NCBI GenBank assembly: GCA_002384935.1
Contig: DGCD01000014.1
Coordinates: 62,001 to 126,000, forward strand
Source: Pusillimonas sp. UBA3987
Lineage (GTDB): Bacteria > Pseudomonadota > Gammaproteobacteria > Burkholderiales > Burkholderiaceae_B
Direction of reading: 5' to 3'
DNA length: 64,000 bases
Position 1 is the stretch's first letter. Every line of letters begins with the position of its first letter. Below, one piece after another: positions 9,004-17,984 of this stretch. The notes under the pieces were generated by a model. The model had not been told where the DNA came from. It was given only the letters and a program-made list of their open reading frames with translations, and did no database searches. A program made the translations under genes and the position numbers.

Positions 9004-9045
9004 ATGATACTGGCGACCAACAGTAATCGGGCTTTAAGTGCCGCT

Positions 9046-10128
9046 CTATACCTGCCCCAACCGCTGCCGCTGATACGAGCCATCCTGCACGTGCGCGCAC
9101 CAGTCCCGGTTCTGCAGATACCATTGCACGGTTTTGCGCAGGCCCGTTTCAAACGTCTCCTGCGGCACCCACCCCAGCTCGCGCTCAATCTTGCCGGCAT
9201 CAATGGCATAACGCATGTCGTGCCCCGGGCGGTCGGCCACAAACGTAATCAGGCTGCGGTGCGTTTGCGCCTGGCTGCCTTCGGTTTGCGGGCGCGTGTT
9301 GGGGCTGAGCTCATCAAGCAAATCGCAAATGGTGTGCACCACATCTAAATTGCGCTTTTCGTTATGGCCGCCAATGTTGTAGGTTTCGCCCACTTTGCCT
9401 TCAGACACCACTTTGTATAAGGCCCGTGCGTGATCCTCAACATACAGCCAGTCGCGTATCTGCTGGCCCTGCCCATACACCGGCAACGGCTTGCCCTCCA
9501 GGGCATTCAAAATAACCAGCGGAATGAGCTTTTCAGGAAAGTGATACGGCCCGTAGTTGTTCGAGCAATTCGTTACCACCACCGGCAGGCCATAGGTGCG
9601 CATCCAGGCGCGCACCAGATGGTCGGAGCTGGCCTTGCTGGACGAGTACGGCGAACTGGGCGCATAAGGTGTGGCTTCAGTAAACAGCACCGACGGGTCT
9701 TCGGGCAGGTCGCCGTACACTTCGTCGGTCGAGACATGATGAAAGCGAAAGCCCTCGCGCTGCGACTGCGCCAGGCTCAGCCAATACGCACGGGCCGCCT
9801 CCAGCAAGGTGTAGGTGCCCACGATATTGGTTTCAATAAAAGCGGCCGGCCCGTCGATGGAGCGGTCTACATGGGATTCGGCCGCCAGGTGCATGACCGC
9901 GATCGGCTGATGCGCTTGAAACACGCGGTCCAGCGCGGCGCGGTCGCAGATATCGACCTGTTCAAACGTATAGCGCGTGCTGTGCGAAACCGATTCCAGC
10001 GACTCCAGATTACCGGCATAGGTGAGCTTGTCGACATTCACCACCGCATGATCGGTGTGGTTGATTAAAAAGCGCACCAACGCGGAGCCAATGAAACCGG
10101 CGCCGCCGGTAACCAGAATCGTAGACAT
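9046..10128 (-). CDS. rfbB: dTDP-glucose 4,6-dehydratase
   Basis: The 360-residue protein is an extended SDR enzyme with the NAD-binding motif GGAGFIGS at the N-terminus, STDEVYGDLPED, and the catalytic YSSSK (Tyr-x-x-x-Lys). It converts dTDP-glucose to dTDP-4-keto-6-deoxyglucose, the second step toward dTDP-rhamnose and other deoxysugars. The ATG at 10128 follows GAAAG; a TTG six bases earlier is less likely. None of rfbA, rfbC or rfbD, nor any glycosyltransferase, is nearby, so this copy is isolated. It may be a second copy or a remnant of a moved surface-sugar cluster. Confidence 0.93.
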   Translation of the reverse strand: MSTILVTGGAGFIGSALVRFLINHTDHAVVNVDKLTYAGNLESLESVSHSTRYTFEQVDICDRAALDRVFQAHQPIAVMHLAAESHVDRSIDGPAAFIETNIVGTYTLLEAARAYWLSLAQSQREGFRFHHVSTDEVYGDLPEDPSVLFTEATPYAPSSPYSSSKASSDHLVRAWMRTYGLPVVVTNCSNNYGPYHFPEKLIPLVILNALEGKPLPVYGQGQQIRDWLYVEDHARALYKVVSEGKVGETYNIGGHNEKRNLDVVHTICDLLDELSPNTRPQTEGSQAQTHRSLITFVADRPGHDMRYAIDAGKIERELGWVPQETFETGLRKTVQWYLQNRDWCAHVQDGSYQRQRLGQV

Positions 10129-10188
10129 AATCAAGCTTTCAAGATTGAGATCGTGAAAGTATAACGGCTCGAACCCTACTCGCGACTG

Positions 10189-11244
10189 CTACCCATAATA
10201 GGGCCACTGCACCAAACCCGCCTCGTGCAGGGCCTTCACCTCTTTCCATGCCCGACGAACGAATTTGGCACATTCCACGTTCTGCTCAAACAGGTTGTAT
10301 TTCGCACCCAAACCATAATCGGGTAGGTTGATCATTTCCGTGGTGATGTAACGCAGCGGGCTGTTTGCATGAGTAATGTGATAGCGCATGGCCATGCGAA
10401 TGGCTTCTTTCGAGGGCTCAAGCAAATAGGCATGCCATTGTGAATGCCACTGGCCCGGCGCAGGGCTTGTAATGGGGTACTGAATGCCGCGTGCAAAAGA
10501 CCCGTCTTCATTCTTGTACCAAAGGTTTTTCGGTTGATTCGGCCCCACGGTACGTAACTGGGTCCATTTCACCATGTTCAGGTTCAGCCACTCTTCCAGC
10601 AGGGAACCGGGCTCGAACGGGTCGAGTTTCATGGCTCCCGACTCAACCGCCTCGCGGCATTCCGACACAGCCAGCTCTTCAGGGTTGCCGATTTTGAACG
10701 CTACGTGGCTGTAATCGATGTTGTAGTGAAAGGGAATACCGCGTGCCTGAATGGCCTTGGCAATGGGCGTAACCCGCGCGAAGCTCTCCGTCCACATATT
10801 CACGTGCAGTTCGAATACCGGTTCTACACCCAGCTTCATACCTTCGTCGTACACCTGCAGATAGTGATCGATAATTTCCTGGTCGGTAATGACATGGCCG
10901 TCTGCGTGATGCGTGAAGGTCATGATGTTGTGCGCTTTGGCGCCAATTTCCGCACAGATCTTCAGGTTATCGGACAGCAGGTCTTCATCGCGCCCCAGCA
11001 TATAGAACCAACTGGCGGTATGAACAGGTAATTGATGCTTTTCAATTGCCTGACGGTATTCATTGATATTGCTGCGCAAGGGAATGCGATCGAAATAATC
11101 GAATACGCCCGACGCTTTTACCAGCCTGAACTGCTCGTCGATACTCACTTCTTCCAGCGATACAGGGTGCTTCAAGGAGGAAGGTTGCGCCCCGCGGCCA
11201 TTACAGCCCAGCAGGAAAGGGAAATCGGGGTCAATCGGTTGCAT
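10189..11244 (-). CDS. Sugar phosphate isomerase/epimerase-like TIM-barrel protein
   Basis: The 351-residue protein resembles the xylose-isomerase-like TIM-barrel (AP endonuclease 2) superfamily. It has candidate metal ligands in VFELHVNMWTESF, YNIDYSHVAF and THHADGH. Members isomerise sugars or hydroxypyruvate, or act as dehydratases and lyases on ring-derived acids; the substrate cannot be told. It begins 15 bases after the Rieske oxygenase stop and belongs to the same operon. The pairing suggests that it handles the oxygenase product. Confidence 0.7.
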   Translation of the reverse strand: MQPIDPDFPFLLGCNGRGAQPSSLKHPVSLEEVSIDEQFRLVKASGVFDYFDRIPLRSNINEYRQAIEKHQLPVHTASWFYMLGRDEDLLSDNLKICAEIGAKAHNIMTFTHHADGHVITDQEIIDHYLQVYDEGMKLGVEPVFELHVNMWTESFARVTPIAKAIQARGIPFHYNIDYSHVAFKIGNPEELAVSECREAVESGAMKLDPFEPGSLLEEWLNLNMVKWTQLRTVGPNQPKNLWYKNEDGSFARGIQYPITSPAPGQWHSQWHAYLLEPSKEAIRMAMRYHITHANSPLRYITTEMINLPDYGLGAKYNLFEQNVECAKFVRRAWKEVKALHEAGLVQWPYYG

Positions 11245-11259
11245 TCATGTCCTCTTGCG

Positions 11260-12306
11260 TTAAGCGGCTTTCACTGCCTGGCGCTCGGCCTTTTCTTCTT
11301 CAATCATGCTGTCAACCTTGCGCCGCATACGTACAACCGACGCGTCCAGGTTGAGCATGGTGGTTTTGAAATCGGGATACGCCCGCTCGTTTTTGTGGAT
11401 GGCTTCCAGAATGACTTTGTCTTCATTGAATGCCTCGCGGAACGAAGCCGACATTTCAGCATTGGTTTTGTCGTCGGCCTTGAAATTCTTGATGTGCATC
11501 CAGTGGTCGATTGTGGTGTTTTCATCGACCGGCGTCATGAAATGACAGGCGTAAATTTGCACACAGTCGTCGCGATTGCCTTCGGGCGCGCCGGTGCCGG
11601 TTTTCGCGGTGCCAAAATCGATCACGGCAATGCTGGGTGCGGTGTAATGGTAGTAGTGCCAGCGGTCGACATTGGTGGTGAAGCCACCGAATTTCTGGAA
11701 AATGGGAATCGCCGGGGCATCAATAACCCAGCGCCAGGTCAATACACCATCTTCAGTACGCTCGGAGTTGACCGGCACATCTTCACTGGCGGCATTACCC
11801 AGTGTCGTTAAATGCACGAAACTGACGTGCGACGGGTCGCACAGGTTGTCGCACAGGTTCAGGTAGCCGCAGTCGATGCGCAGGGCGTCGCCTTCCACGA
11901 CATCCCAGGCGGGATCGTGGTACTGCTCCAGGTCATACACTTTCGAAGTGTCTGCCTTTTCGGCATCGCCCATCCAGATCCACACCAAACCCATGTGTTC
12001 ATGCACGGGATACGTGGTGACCTTGGCGCCGGCGGGGATCTTTTCCTGGCCGGGAATACGCACGCATTTGCCGGAACAGTCGAACTCCATGCCGTGGTAG
12101 CCGCATTGAATTGTGTCGCCTTTCAGGCGCCCCAGGGAAAGCGGCATCATCCGATGGGGGCAGATATCCAGTTGGGCCACCACTTTGCCGTGGCTGTTGC
12201 GATACATCACCACATCTTTTTCCACAATACGACGCTGGGTAAGGCTATTCGTGATCTCGCGTGACCATGCAATGGGATACCAGGTGTTCAGTACGTATTC
12301 AGCCAT
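11260..12306 (-). CDS. Rieske non-heme iron oxygenase, alpha subunit (VanA-like)
   Basis: The 348-residue protein has an N-terminal Rieske [2Fe-2S] domain with C49-x-H51 and C68-x2-H71, and a catalytic domain with mononuclear iron ligands in DPSHVSFVH (His160, His165). This matches vanillate O-demethylase-type oxygenases, which hydroxylate or demethylate aromatic compounds using electrons from a separate reductase. No reductase gene is adjacent, so a shared one must serve it. The ATG at 12306 is preceded by GGAG seven bases upstream and starts the conserved N-terminus; an earlier in-frame start adds 15 unconserved residues. It is divergent from a TetR gene that probably controls it. Confidence 0.88.
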   Translation of the reverse strand: MAEYVLNTWYPIAWSREITNSLTQRRIVEKDVVMYRNSHGKVVAQLDICPHRMMPLSLGRLKGDTIQCGYHGMEFDCSGKCVRIPGQEKIPAGAKVTTYPVHEHMGLVWIWMGDAEKADTSKVYDLEQYHDPAWDVVEGDALRIDCGYLNLCDNLCDPSHVSFVHLTTLGNAASEDVPVNSERTEDGVLTWRWVIDAPAIPIFQKFGGFTTNVDRWHYYHYTAPSIAVIDFGTAKTGTGAPEGNRDDCVQIYACHFMTPVDENTTIDHWMHIKNFKADDKTNAEMSASFREAFNEDKVILEAIHKNERAYPDFKTTMLNLDASVVRMRRKVDSMIEEEKAERQAVKAA

Positions 12307-12383
12307 GATGCATCTCCGGTGAGTGCTGTTCAGGCGCCGCAAACGGCGCAACTGAGGATTGAATCAAGTCTAGTTTTTTTATT

Positions 12384-12402
12384 TAGTATTCACTACATAA
12401 AT
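12384..12402. promoter_or_regulatory. Candidate TetR operator shared with the fdxA promoter region
   Basis: The 195-base gap between the Rieske gene (minus) and the TetR gene (plus) contains TAGTATTCACTACATAAAT. A very similar element, TGGTATTTACTACATTAAAT, lies at 26676-26695 before a paralogous TetR gene and fdxA. Both have GTATTYACTACAT followed by an A/T tail. Two related regulators with a shared promoter element suggest a common operator. Binding is inferred. Confidence 0.4.
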
Positions 12403-12501
12403 GAATCATATACCGAATAGGCACAACATGGCAAAATATTTTTTCATTCCCGGGGCTCAGGCTGTAAACTGCGTCCTTCAGGCTTAAACTTTCAACCTTT
12501 C

Positions 12502-13203
12502 ATGACACGCAAAGACGACGACGTTATGGCTTCAACCATTAACCTGGCGGCCAGCGCCGAAGAGGCCGGCACCCCGCGTAAAAAAGGGCGTACCCGGTCT
12601 TCAAAAACCACGCGGGAAAATATCCTGAAAGCGGCCAAGAAGATATTTGCGCGCGATGGATACGGCGGTGCCCGGGTCGATAAAATATCAAAGGCGGCGA
12701 AGTCGTACGACAGCCTTATCTACTATTATTTCGGCAGCAAGGAAAAGCTGTTTGTAGCCGTGCTGGAAGAGGCCTACAAAGACATCTTCGAGGCAGAGAA
12801 AAATCTCGATCTCGACATGAACGACCCTGTTGCCTCGTTACGCACCATTATCCAGTTTCCGTTTCGCTATTACATCGAAAACCCCGAGCTCATTGTCCTG
12901 CTGAACGCAGAGAACCTGAACAAGGGCAAGCACATTGCCAAGTCGAAAAGCGCCGACCAATACGCCGGCCCGGCCATTTCCATTTTGCGCAATGTAATTG
13001 AAGAGGGCCAGAAGAAAGGCTTGTTTCGCGACGATATCGATAGCGAGCAGTTGTACGTGGCCATGACGGCACTGGGTTATTTTTATATCTCCAACCGCTA
13101 CACATTTTCGGCATTCCTGGCAGCCGATTTAATGGATCCGCAGGAAATAGAGAAATGGGCTGCATACATTAGCGACTTGCTGATGAAATCGGTATTGAAA
13201 TAA
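12502..13203 (+). CDS. TetR family transcriptional regulator, paralogue of the one at 25847-26605
   Basis: The 233-residue protein has a TetR helix-turn-helix at about residues 36-82 (VDKISKAAKSYDSLIYYYFG, SKEKLF) after a basic N-terminal tail. The C-terminal domain shares distinctive strings with the regulator at 25847-26605: NAENL or NSENL with GKHI, and ALGYFY followed by SNR and SAFL. The pair are therefore paralogues. No clear ribosome site precedes ATG 12502, and ATG 12526 is an alternative start. It faces the Rieske operon and ends 11 bases before the convergent CoA-transferase gene. It may regulate both the Rieske operon and the reductive island. Confidence 0.88.
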   Translation: MTRKDDDVMASTINLAASAEEAGTPRKKGRTRSSKTTRENILKAAKKIFARDGYGGARVDKISKAAKSYDSLIYYYFGSKEKLFVAVLEEAYKDIFEAEKNLDLDMNDPVASLRTIIQFPFRYYIENPELIVLLNAENLNKGKHIAKSKSADQYAGPAISILRNVIEEGQKKGLFRDDIDSEQLYVAMTALGYFYISNRYTFSAFLAADLMDPQEIEKWAAYISDLLMKSVLK

Positions 13204-13213
13204 GTACGGCCCT

Positions 13214-14431
13214 TTAAACGGCACCGGCTTTTTTCAACGACTCAATGGCTTGTGCGTCGATACCCAATTCGCCCAGTACCTGGTCGGTGTGCTGGCCCAG
13301 GGTGGGCGGTGGCGCGTTGTACTCAATGGGTGTGCCGGAAAACTTCATGGGGCTGGCCACCAGATTCAATGCACCATAGGTTTCCGAAGGGACCTCAACC
13401 CGCATGTGGCGCGCCTGCACGTGGGGGTCTTCGAATACGCGGTCAATTGTGTTGATCGGCCCGCACGGAAAACCGTTTTCAATAGCCAGTTGACACCATT
13501 GGTCGATGGTTTTCAGCAACATGCGCTCTTGCAGCAAGGGAATCAGTTGATCGCGATGCGCCACGCGCTGGGCATTGTTGCTGAATCGTTCGTCGTCGGC
13601 CAGGCCGGCGCAACCGGCTGTTTCACAAAATGCCTTGAACTGGGTGTCGTTGCCAATGGCCAGCATGACATAACCGTCGGCACATTGAAACGGCTGGTAT
13701 GGCACAATCGACGGATGCGCACTGCCCAGCCGTCCGGGCACCTTGCCGCTTAACAGATAGTTGCTGGCCTGGTTCGCCAATGAGGCCACCTGCACGTCGA
13801 GCAAGGCCACATCAATGTGTTGACCCTGCCCGCTTTGAGTTCGTGCGTAAAGCGCAGCCAAAATGGCGGAAGTGGCATACAGGCCGGTCAGAATATCCAC
13901 CACGGCCACGCCCACTTTTTGCGGGCCGCCGCCGGGCACGGTGTCGGGTTCGCCGGTAACGCTCATCAGGCCGCCCATGGCCTGAATCAGCGCATCGTAC
14001 CCAGGGCGCTCGGCATACGGGCCGGTGTGACCGAACCCCGTAATCGAACAGTAGATGAGTTTGGGGTTCACCTTGGCCAGGCTGTCGTAATCCAGGCCGT
14101 ACTTCTTCAGGCCACCGAACTTGTAGTTCTCTACCAGAATATCGGCCTTGGCCACCAGTTCCAACAAGACCTTTTTACCTTCAGGCCGGGTGAAGTCCAG
14201 CGTAATCGAGCGCTTGCCACGATTGGCGCAAAAATAATACGCGGCATCGCGGGGTTCGCCCTGTGCGGTGTTCACAAAGGGAGGCCCCCAGGCGCGGGTG
14301 TCGTCGCCCTTGCCCGGGCGCTCGACTTTGATCACGTCGGCCCCCAGGTCGGCCAGGTTCTGGGTTGACCATGGGCCCGCCAGAATTCTGGACAAATCAA
14401 GAACAACCACCCCGTTTAACGCGCCTGACAT
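13214..14431 (-). CDS. Class III CoA transferase (CaiB/BaiF family)
   Basis: The 405-residue protein is a full-length class III CoA transferase. It opens GVVVLDLSRILAGPW, contains VIKVERPGKGDDTR with the downstream NRGKRSITLD, and has LVENYKFGGLKKYGLDY, where a conserved Asp/Glu forms the acyl-enzyme. It moves CoA between an acyl-CoA and a free acid. It is the last gene of the minus-strand operon running from 19589. In a ring-cleavage pathway it would activate the linear dicarboxylate for beta-oxidation-like steps; that role is inference. Confidence 0.88.
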   Translation of the reverse strand: MSGALNGVVVLDLSRILAGPWSTQNLADLGADVIKVERPGKGDDTRAWGPPFVNTAQGEPRDAAYYFCANRGKRSITLDFTRPEGKKVLLELVAKADILVENYKFGGLKKYGLDYDSLAKVNPKLIYCSITGFGHTGPYAERPGYDALIQAMGGLMSVTGEPDTVPGGGPQKVGVAVVDILTGLYATSAILAALYARTQSGQGQHIDVALLDVQVASLANQASNYLLSGKVPGRLGSAHPSIVPYQPFQCADGYVMLAIGNDTQFKAFCETAGCAGLADDERFSNNAQRVAHRDQLIPLLQERMLLKTIDQWCQLAIENGFPCGPINTIDRVFEDPHVQARHMRVEVPSETYGALNLVASPMKFSGTPIEYNAPPPTLGQHTDQVLGELGIDAQAIESLKKAGAV

Positions 14432-14446
14432 CTACCTGCCCCCTTT

Positions 14447-15637
14447 TTACTTTTCAATAACCGGCAACTCGGTGGCCGGTGGTGTGTTGCGGCTGCGCTG
14501 GCATCGCACAATACCGTCGATAATAACCATCCCCACGCCTGGAATATCGCCCAAACGCACGCTTTCCAGAATGTTCTCCGCCGGGCTGTGCTGGGCGCGA
14601 TCCATAATCACGAAATCGGCCGCACGACCCACTTCGATCAGGCCGCAATCCAGATCACGCATGCGTGCGGTATTGCCGGTGGCAAAACAGAATGCAATTT
14701 CAGCGGGGATGTCGGCCAGGCTGGACAACTGTGCAATCATACGCAGAATTCCCAGCGGTTGTACACCGGAACCGGCGGGGCCGTCGGTACCCAGGATCAC
14801 GCGGTGCAAGCAGCCCAATTCGTGGGCATGGCGGGCAGTAAGAATGGCAATACGCTCGTTACCGTTATGCACGATTTCAATGCCGCGCGAAGAGCGCTCG
14901 CACAGCTCACAGACCTGCTTATACGGCAAGGCAGTATGACCGCCGTTAATATGGCCGATAATGTCGGCGTCGGCTTCCAGCACCACGTCTTTATCGATCA
15001 GGCCCGAGCCAGGAATGGATGGGCCGCCGGTGTGAATGGTGCTTTGAATACCGTATTTGCGCGCCCATTTCACCATTTCAGCCGCTTCGTCGCCGGCCTT
15101 CACACTGCCCAGGCCAATTTCGCCCAGCAGCTTCACGCCCGAATCGGCCAGGTCTTTGAAGTCGGACTCGACCATGCCTTTTTCAATCACCGGCGCGCCC
15201 GCCAGCACCTTCACCCCGCCTGGGCGGGCATTTTCAAAGGCGCGTTGCGAAGTGACTGCCAGGGCTTTCAGACCCACGATGTCTTTGGGTCGACCGGGAT
15301 AATGCACTTCACCAGCCGAAATCATGGTGGTGACACCGCCGTTCAAGGTGGAGTCGATCCAACCGATCTGGCCCTGACGCGGCGTCCAGTCGCCCGCCAC
15401 AGGGTGAACGTGCGAATCGATCAGGCCGGGCGCCAGCGTGGTGCCGCGGCAATCGATAATGCGATCGGCACCTTCAACGTCGCAATCTTTGTATTTGCCA
15501 ACCGCGGCAATGCGGCCGTCGTTCACCACAACCGTATCGGCGTCGAGAATGGGATTGTCGAGGTCACCCGACAAAAGCAAACCAATATTCCTGATGACAA
15601 CCTTGCCGGATTTGGCTTCGGGAGTTGCTGCAGCCAT
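14447..15637 (-). CDS. Metal-dependent amidohydrolase, enamidase-like
   Basis: This 396-residue amidohydrolase-superfamily protein shows the metal-site pattern DSHVHP, then Glu in GEIGLG, His in TIHTGG, His in GHINGGH and Asp in LGTDGPAG. The N-terminal beta-sandwich segment (VVVNDGRIAAVG) and the GRAADFVIMD C-terminal piece are also typical. It resembles enamidase, which opens 1,4,5,6-tetrahydro-6-oxonicotinate to 2-formylglutarate in nicotinate fermentation. The neighbouring 6-hydroxynicotinate-reductase-like gene supports that reading, but other cyclic amidases share these motifs. A strong AGGAGG precedes the ATG. Confidence 0.75.
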   Translation of the reverse strand: MAAATPEAKSGKVVIRNIGLLLSGDLDNPILDADTVVVNDGRIAAVGKYKDCDVEGADRIIDCRGTTLAPGLIDSHVHPVAGDWTPRQGQIGWIDSTLNGGVTTMISAGEVHYPGRPKDIVGLKALAVTSQRAFENARPGGVKVLAGAPVIEKGMVESDFKDLADSGVKLLGEIGLGSVKAGDEAAEMVKWARKYGIQSTIHTGGPSIPGSGLIDKDVVLEADADIIGHINGGHTALPYKQVCELCERSSRGIEIVHNGNERIAILTARHAHELGCLHRVILGTDGPAGSGVQPLGILRMIAQLSSLADIPAEIAFCFATGNTARMRDLDCGLIEVGRAADFVIMDRAQHSPAENILESVRLGDIPGVGMVIIDGIVRCQRSRNTPPATELPVIEK

Positions 15638-15664
15638 GTTATTCCTCCTGTCTATGCGGTTCGT

Positions 15665-16249
15665 TTAACGCAAACCATCTTCGCCTTTGATTTCATCTTT
15701 GGTCAGCCCACCCACGCGCGGCAGCGGACGCCCGGAATCGGTGACGGCCACGGCAACCACAATTTCATTGGCACGCGGCGCATCGGACACGCGCGCCTCA
15801 ACGGCGTCGAAATGCGTGCGGACATACGCGGCATCTTTGTGACCCAGCGGCACATCGATAGCCGCACCAACACCCCCCATTTTCTTGGATGACGGTACCA
15901 GCGCCGCACCTTTCTCGATGGCTTTGCGCAAAGGCGCGCCCAGTTTGGGATGCAAAATGGCGGCTGCATGCTCAAGCTCGCCGGCCTCGCCCACAATGGC
16001 GGCTTTGCCATAGCTTTCAGCCTTGCCGGGCTCAATACCCAGGGCCTGTACGCATTTCTCGCCCAGCAGGCCACCCAGTTCCTCACCGGCGGCAATCAGT
16101 TCGTCCAGGCTTTCAACGTATTGACCGGCATAGGGGTTCTCGATTACCGCAACCGCCACTGCGCGGCGCGTGGGCGGATTCACCTGCTTGCCCATTTCAA
16201 CGCGGGTCTCGTCAACGGTGACGACAATCTTGCGAATTTTTGCTGCCAT
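15665..16249 (-). CDS. PF06684 (amino acid synthesis/DUF1185) family protein, copy 1
   Basis: The 194-residue protein belongs to PF06684, judged from GKAAIVGEAGELEHAAAILH, DVPLGHKDAAYVRTHFDAVE and ENPYAGQY. Structures of the first members were reported to have a variant Bacillus chorismate-mutase-type fold; no reaction is established. It is 194 residues against 217 for the neighbouring paralogue, with which it shares GSAGELEH/GEAGELEH, VPS-KK and the closing RVGGL-KDEIKGEDGLR-type tail. It is embedded between an amidohydrolase gene and the second copy. AAGGAG lies seven bases before the ATG. Probable enzyme or subunit for a cyclic or enamine intermediate; function unknown. Confidence 0.8.
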   Translation of the reverse strand: MAAKIRKIVVTVDETRVEMGKQVNPPTRRAVAVAVIENPYAGQYVESLDELIAAGEELGGLLGEKCVQALGIEPGKAESYGKAAIVGEAGELEHAAAILHPKLGAPLRKAIEKGAALVPSSKKMGGVGAAIDVPLGHKDAAYVRTHFDAVEARVSDAPRANEIVVAVAVTDSGRPLPRVGGLTKDEIKGEDGLR

Positions 16250-16367
16250 TTTTACTCTCCTTACGGGTCTTTTCTGACACTGTTTCTTTGCAGAATCTGC
16301 ATTGTTTATGACTCAACCGGCTATCACGCCAGGTTGTTGGAACATTCCAGGCCGGTTTCAATCGTGC

Positions 16368-17021
16368 TTAACGCAAACCATCGTATTTACTGATCTGATC
16401 GGGCTTCAGGCCGCCCACACGCTCGTGTATGCGCCCGCCCGTGGCCATGACCAGGACAAAAACAATTTCATCGCGCGCAGGGGCGCCGGGCACCCACACT
16501 TCCATGGCGTCGAAGTGACCGCGCACATAGCTGGCCGTGACATGGGTAAGGGGTACGTCAAGACGCGTTCCAGGATCGCCCACTTTCTTGGTCGAGGGCA
16601 CGATGGAAAGCGCGCGCCCCATCTCCAGGCCTTTTTGTCCCGAGCTCTGGCCCTGTTTGTACGACGAACGATCACCGGTCCAACCCAGTAGCTCGCGCAT
16701 GGCGTAGCCACCGGGTACATGCCACAAAGCGCCATGCTCAAGCTCGCCGGCGCTGCCCACAATGGCGCCCTTGCCATAGCTTTCGATATCATCGGGTGTC
16801 ACTTCCATGGCCTTGACCAGACACTGCGCCATTTCCAGGCCCACCGGGTTCAACGCTTCCATCATGGGCAGAATGTCGGGCTCATAGCGCCCGGCATACG
16901 GGTTCTTCAGCACTGCCGCCACCGACCCGCGAATTAACGGCTTGTCGGCCGCCGGCCCGAACTCATGAAAAATCGTTTCAACCTGGGTCTGGATATTCCG
17001 TACTTCGATTAGGTCTGACAT
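16368..17021 (-). CDS. PF06684 (amino acid synthesis/DUF1185) family protein, copy 2
   Basis: The 217-residue paralogue of the preceding protein shows YGKGAIVGSAGELEHGALWH, DVPLTHVTASYVRGHFDAME and the tail RVGGLKPDQISKYDGLR. An insertion around GWTGDRSSYKQGQSSG distinguishes it. Two unequal copies side by side suggest a hetero-oligomer or two successive reactions. The gap to copy 1 (about 118 bases) is the longest inside this operon, and no second promoter is obvious there. The ATG follows AAGGA at five bases. Confidence 0.8.
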   Translation of the reverse strand: MSDLIEVRNIQTQVETIFHEFGPAADKPLIRGSVAAVLKNPYAGRYEPDILPMMEALNPVGLEMAQCLVKAMEVTPDDIESYGKGAIVGSAGELEHGALWHVPGGYAMRELLGWTGDRSSYKQGQSSGQKGLEMGRALSIVPSTKKVGDPGTRLDVPLTHVTASYVRGHFDAMEVWVPGAPARDEIVFVLVMATGGRIHERVGGLKPDQISKYDGLR

Positions 17022-17057
17022 CGTGTTCCTTCCTGCTTGGTAATGTAATCAATAAGT

Positions 17058-17966
17058 TCAATGAAGCTGGGGCAGTATGAAACGCACCTGGCCCTGCAAG
17101 ACCAATACCGCACCCAAAATGGCACCTTGCTCAAACAAGTTGCGGGCCGTGGCCTGGCCTACATCGAGTGCCTGCGCAATGGCCGCAGGCGGCAAAGGCC
17201 CCACGGCAACGGTGACAGGCAATTCACCTAAATCGGTGTCGTCTTTCAGCATGTTGGCCGGCACACGCTCAATGGCATCATGCGACACATTCACCTGGTT
17301 GGCAATGAGCGTGGCAGCCACATCGGCATCGGCCGCCGTGGCTGCAAATACCGTTACGCTGTCGGCAATGCCCAGGCTTTGACTGCGACCACGCCAGCCA
17401 CTGGTGGCAATGCCGCCAATACCCATTCCCGGGGTAATTGTGAAACGGCCGTTTGTTGCCAGACCATCGCTTTGAACATGAACCGATTCCGGGTTGCTAA
17501 GCAAACCCACGGTGTAGTGTTGGCCCGGCTCAAGATGCAAAGCAATATCACCACCGTTATTCACGTACGCACGGGTTAGGCCCGGTCGACCCAACAAAGC
17601 GCCGAGCACCTCATCGGCCACCGAGCCGGCCACCGCCGCCATCGGGGTTACGAATTGCGCTCGATGGCGCCAGCACGCAGCCAACATGCGTTGCGCCACG
17701 GGCGTGTGAAAAGAAGAGCAGGGTTGCGAGGTGTTGGAAATGGGCTGACGCAAGGCTTTCAGCTCGGTGACCAGCTCGGGCAATATCTGCGCAAACCGTG
17801 CCCAGGCGGCTTCCAGTGCACCCGTTACCGTGTCCGGATTGCCCTGGACCCCAATCACCAAGTCGATCGGGCCGTGCTGAAAATGCCAGCGACCATCGGG
17901 CAATGTTGCGCACACCGCCCCCGAAGGGGCGCTGCGCGTGCGTTCCTGAAGCGTTTGCTGCATCAT
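17058..17966 (-). CDS. UPF0280 family, ApbE-like protein
   Basis: The 302-residue protein matches UPF0280, which groups with the ApbE-like (FAD:protein FMN transferase) superfamily. Features include AAVAGSVADEVLGALL, AYVNNGGDIALHL and GIGGIATSGWRGRSQSLGIADSVTVFA, the last recalling the ApbE segment that follows its flavin site. ApbE enzymes attach FMN covalently to a Ser or Thr of partner flavoproteins. The gene starts 18 bases after the reductase-like gene. From memory, the E. barkeri 6-hydroxynicotinate reductase carries covalently bound flavin, so a flavin-attachment role is an attractive inference. It is not proven for UPF0280. Confidence 0.75.
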   Translation of the reverse strand: MMQQTLQERTRSAPSGAVCATLPDGRWHFQHGPIDLVIGVQGNPDTVTGALEAAWARFAQILPELVTELKALRQPISNTSQPCSSFHTPVAQRMLAACWRHRAQFVTPMAAVAGSVADEVLGALLGRPGLTRAYVNNGGDIALHLEPGQHYTVGLLSNPESVHVQSDGLATNGRFTITPGMGIGGIATSGWRGRSQSLGIADSVTVFAATAADADVAATLIANQVNVSHDAIERVPANMLKDDTDLGELPVTVAVGPLPPAAIAQALDVGQATARNLFEQGAILGAVLVLQGQVRFILPQLH

Positions 17967-17984
17967 GCCCGTGCCGCAGGCCGC

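Noticed and set aside
14588..15892. 434-codon plus-strand frame over the amidohydrolase
   Set aside because: It is antisense to a well-conserved amidohydrolase with a strong ribosome site; the length reflects few stops in the third frame of GC-rich DNA.
17058..17966. UPF0280 gene as a true ApbE flavin transferase
   Set aside because: It belongs to the ApbE-like group but lacks the full classical ApbE signature, so the family name alone is used; the role is given as inference.
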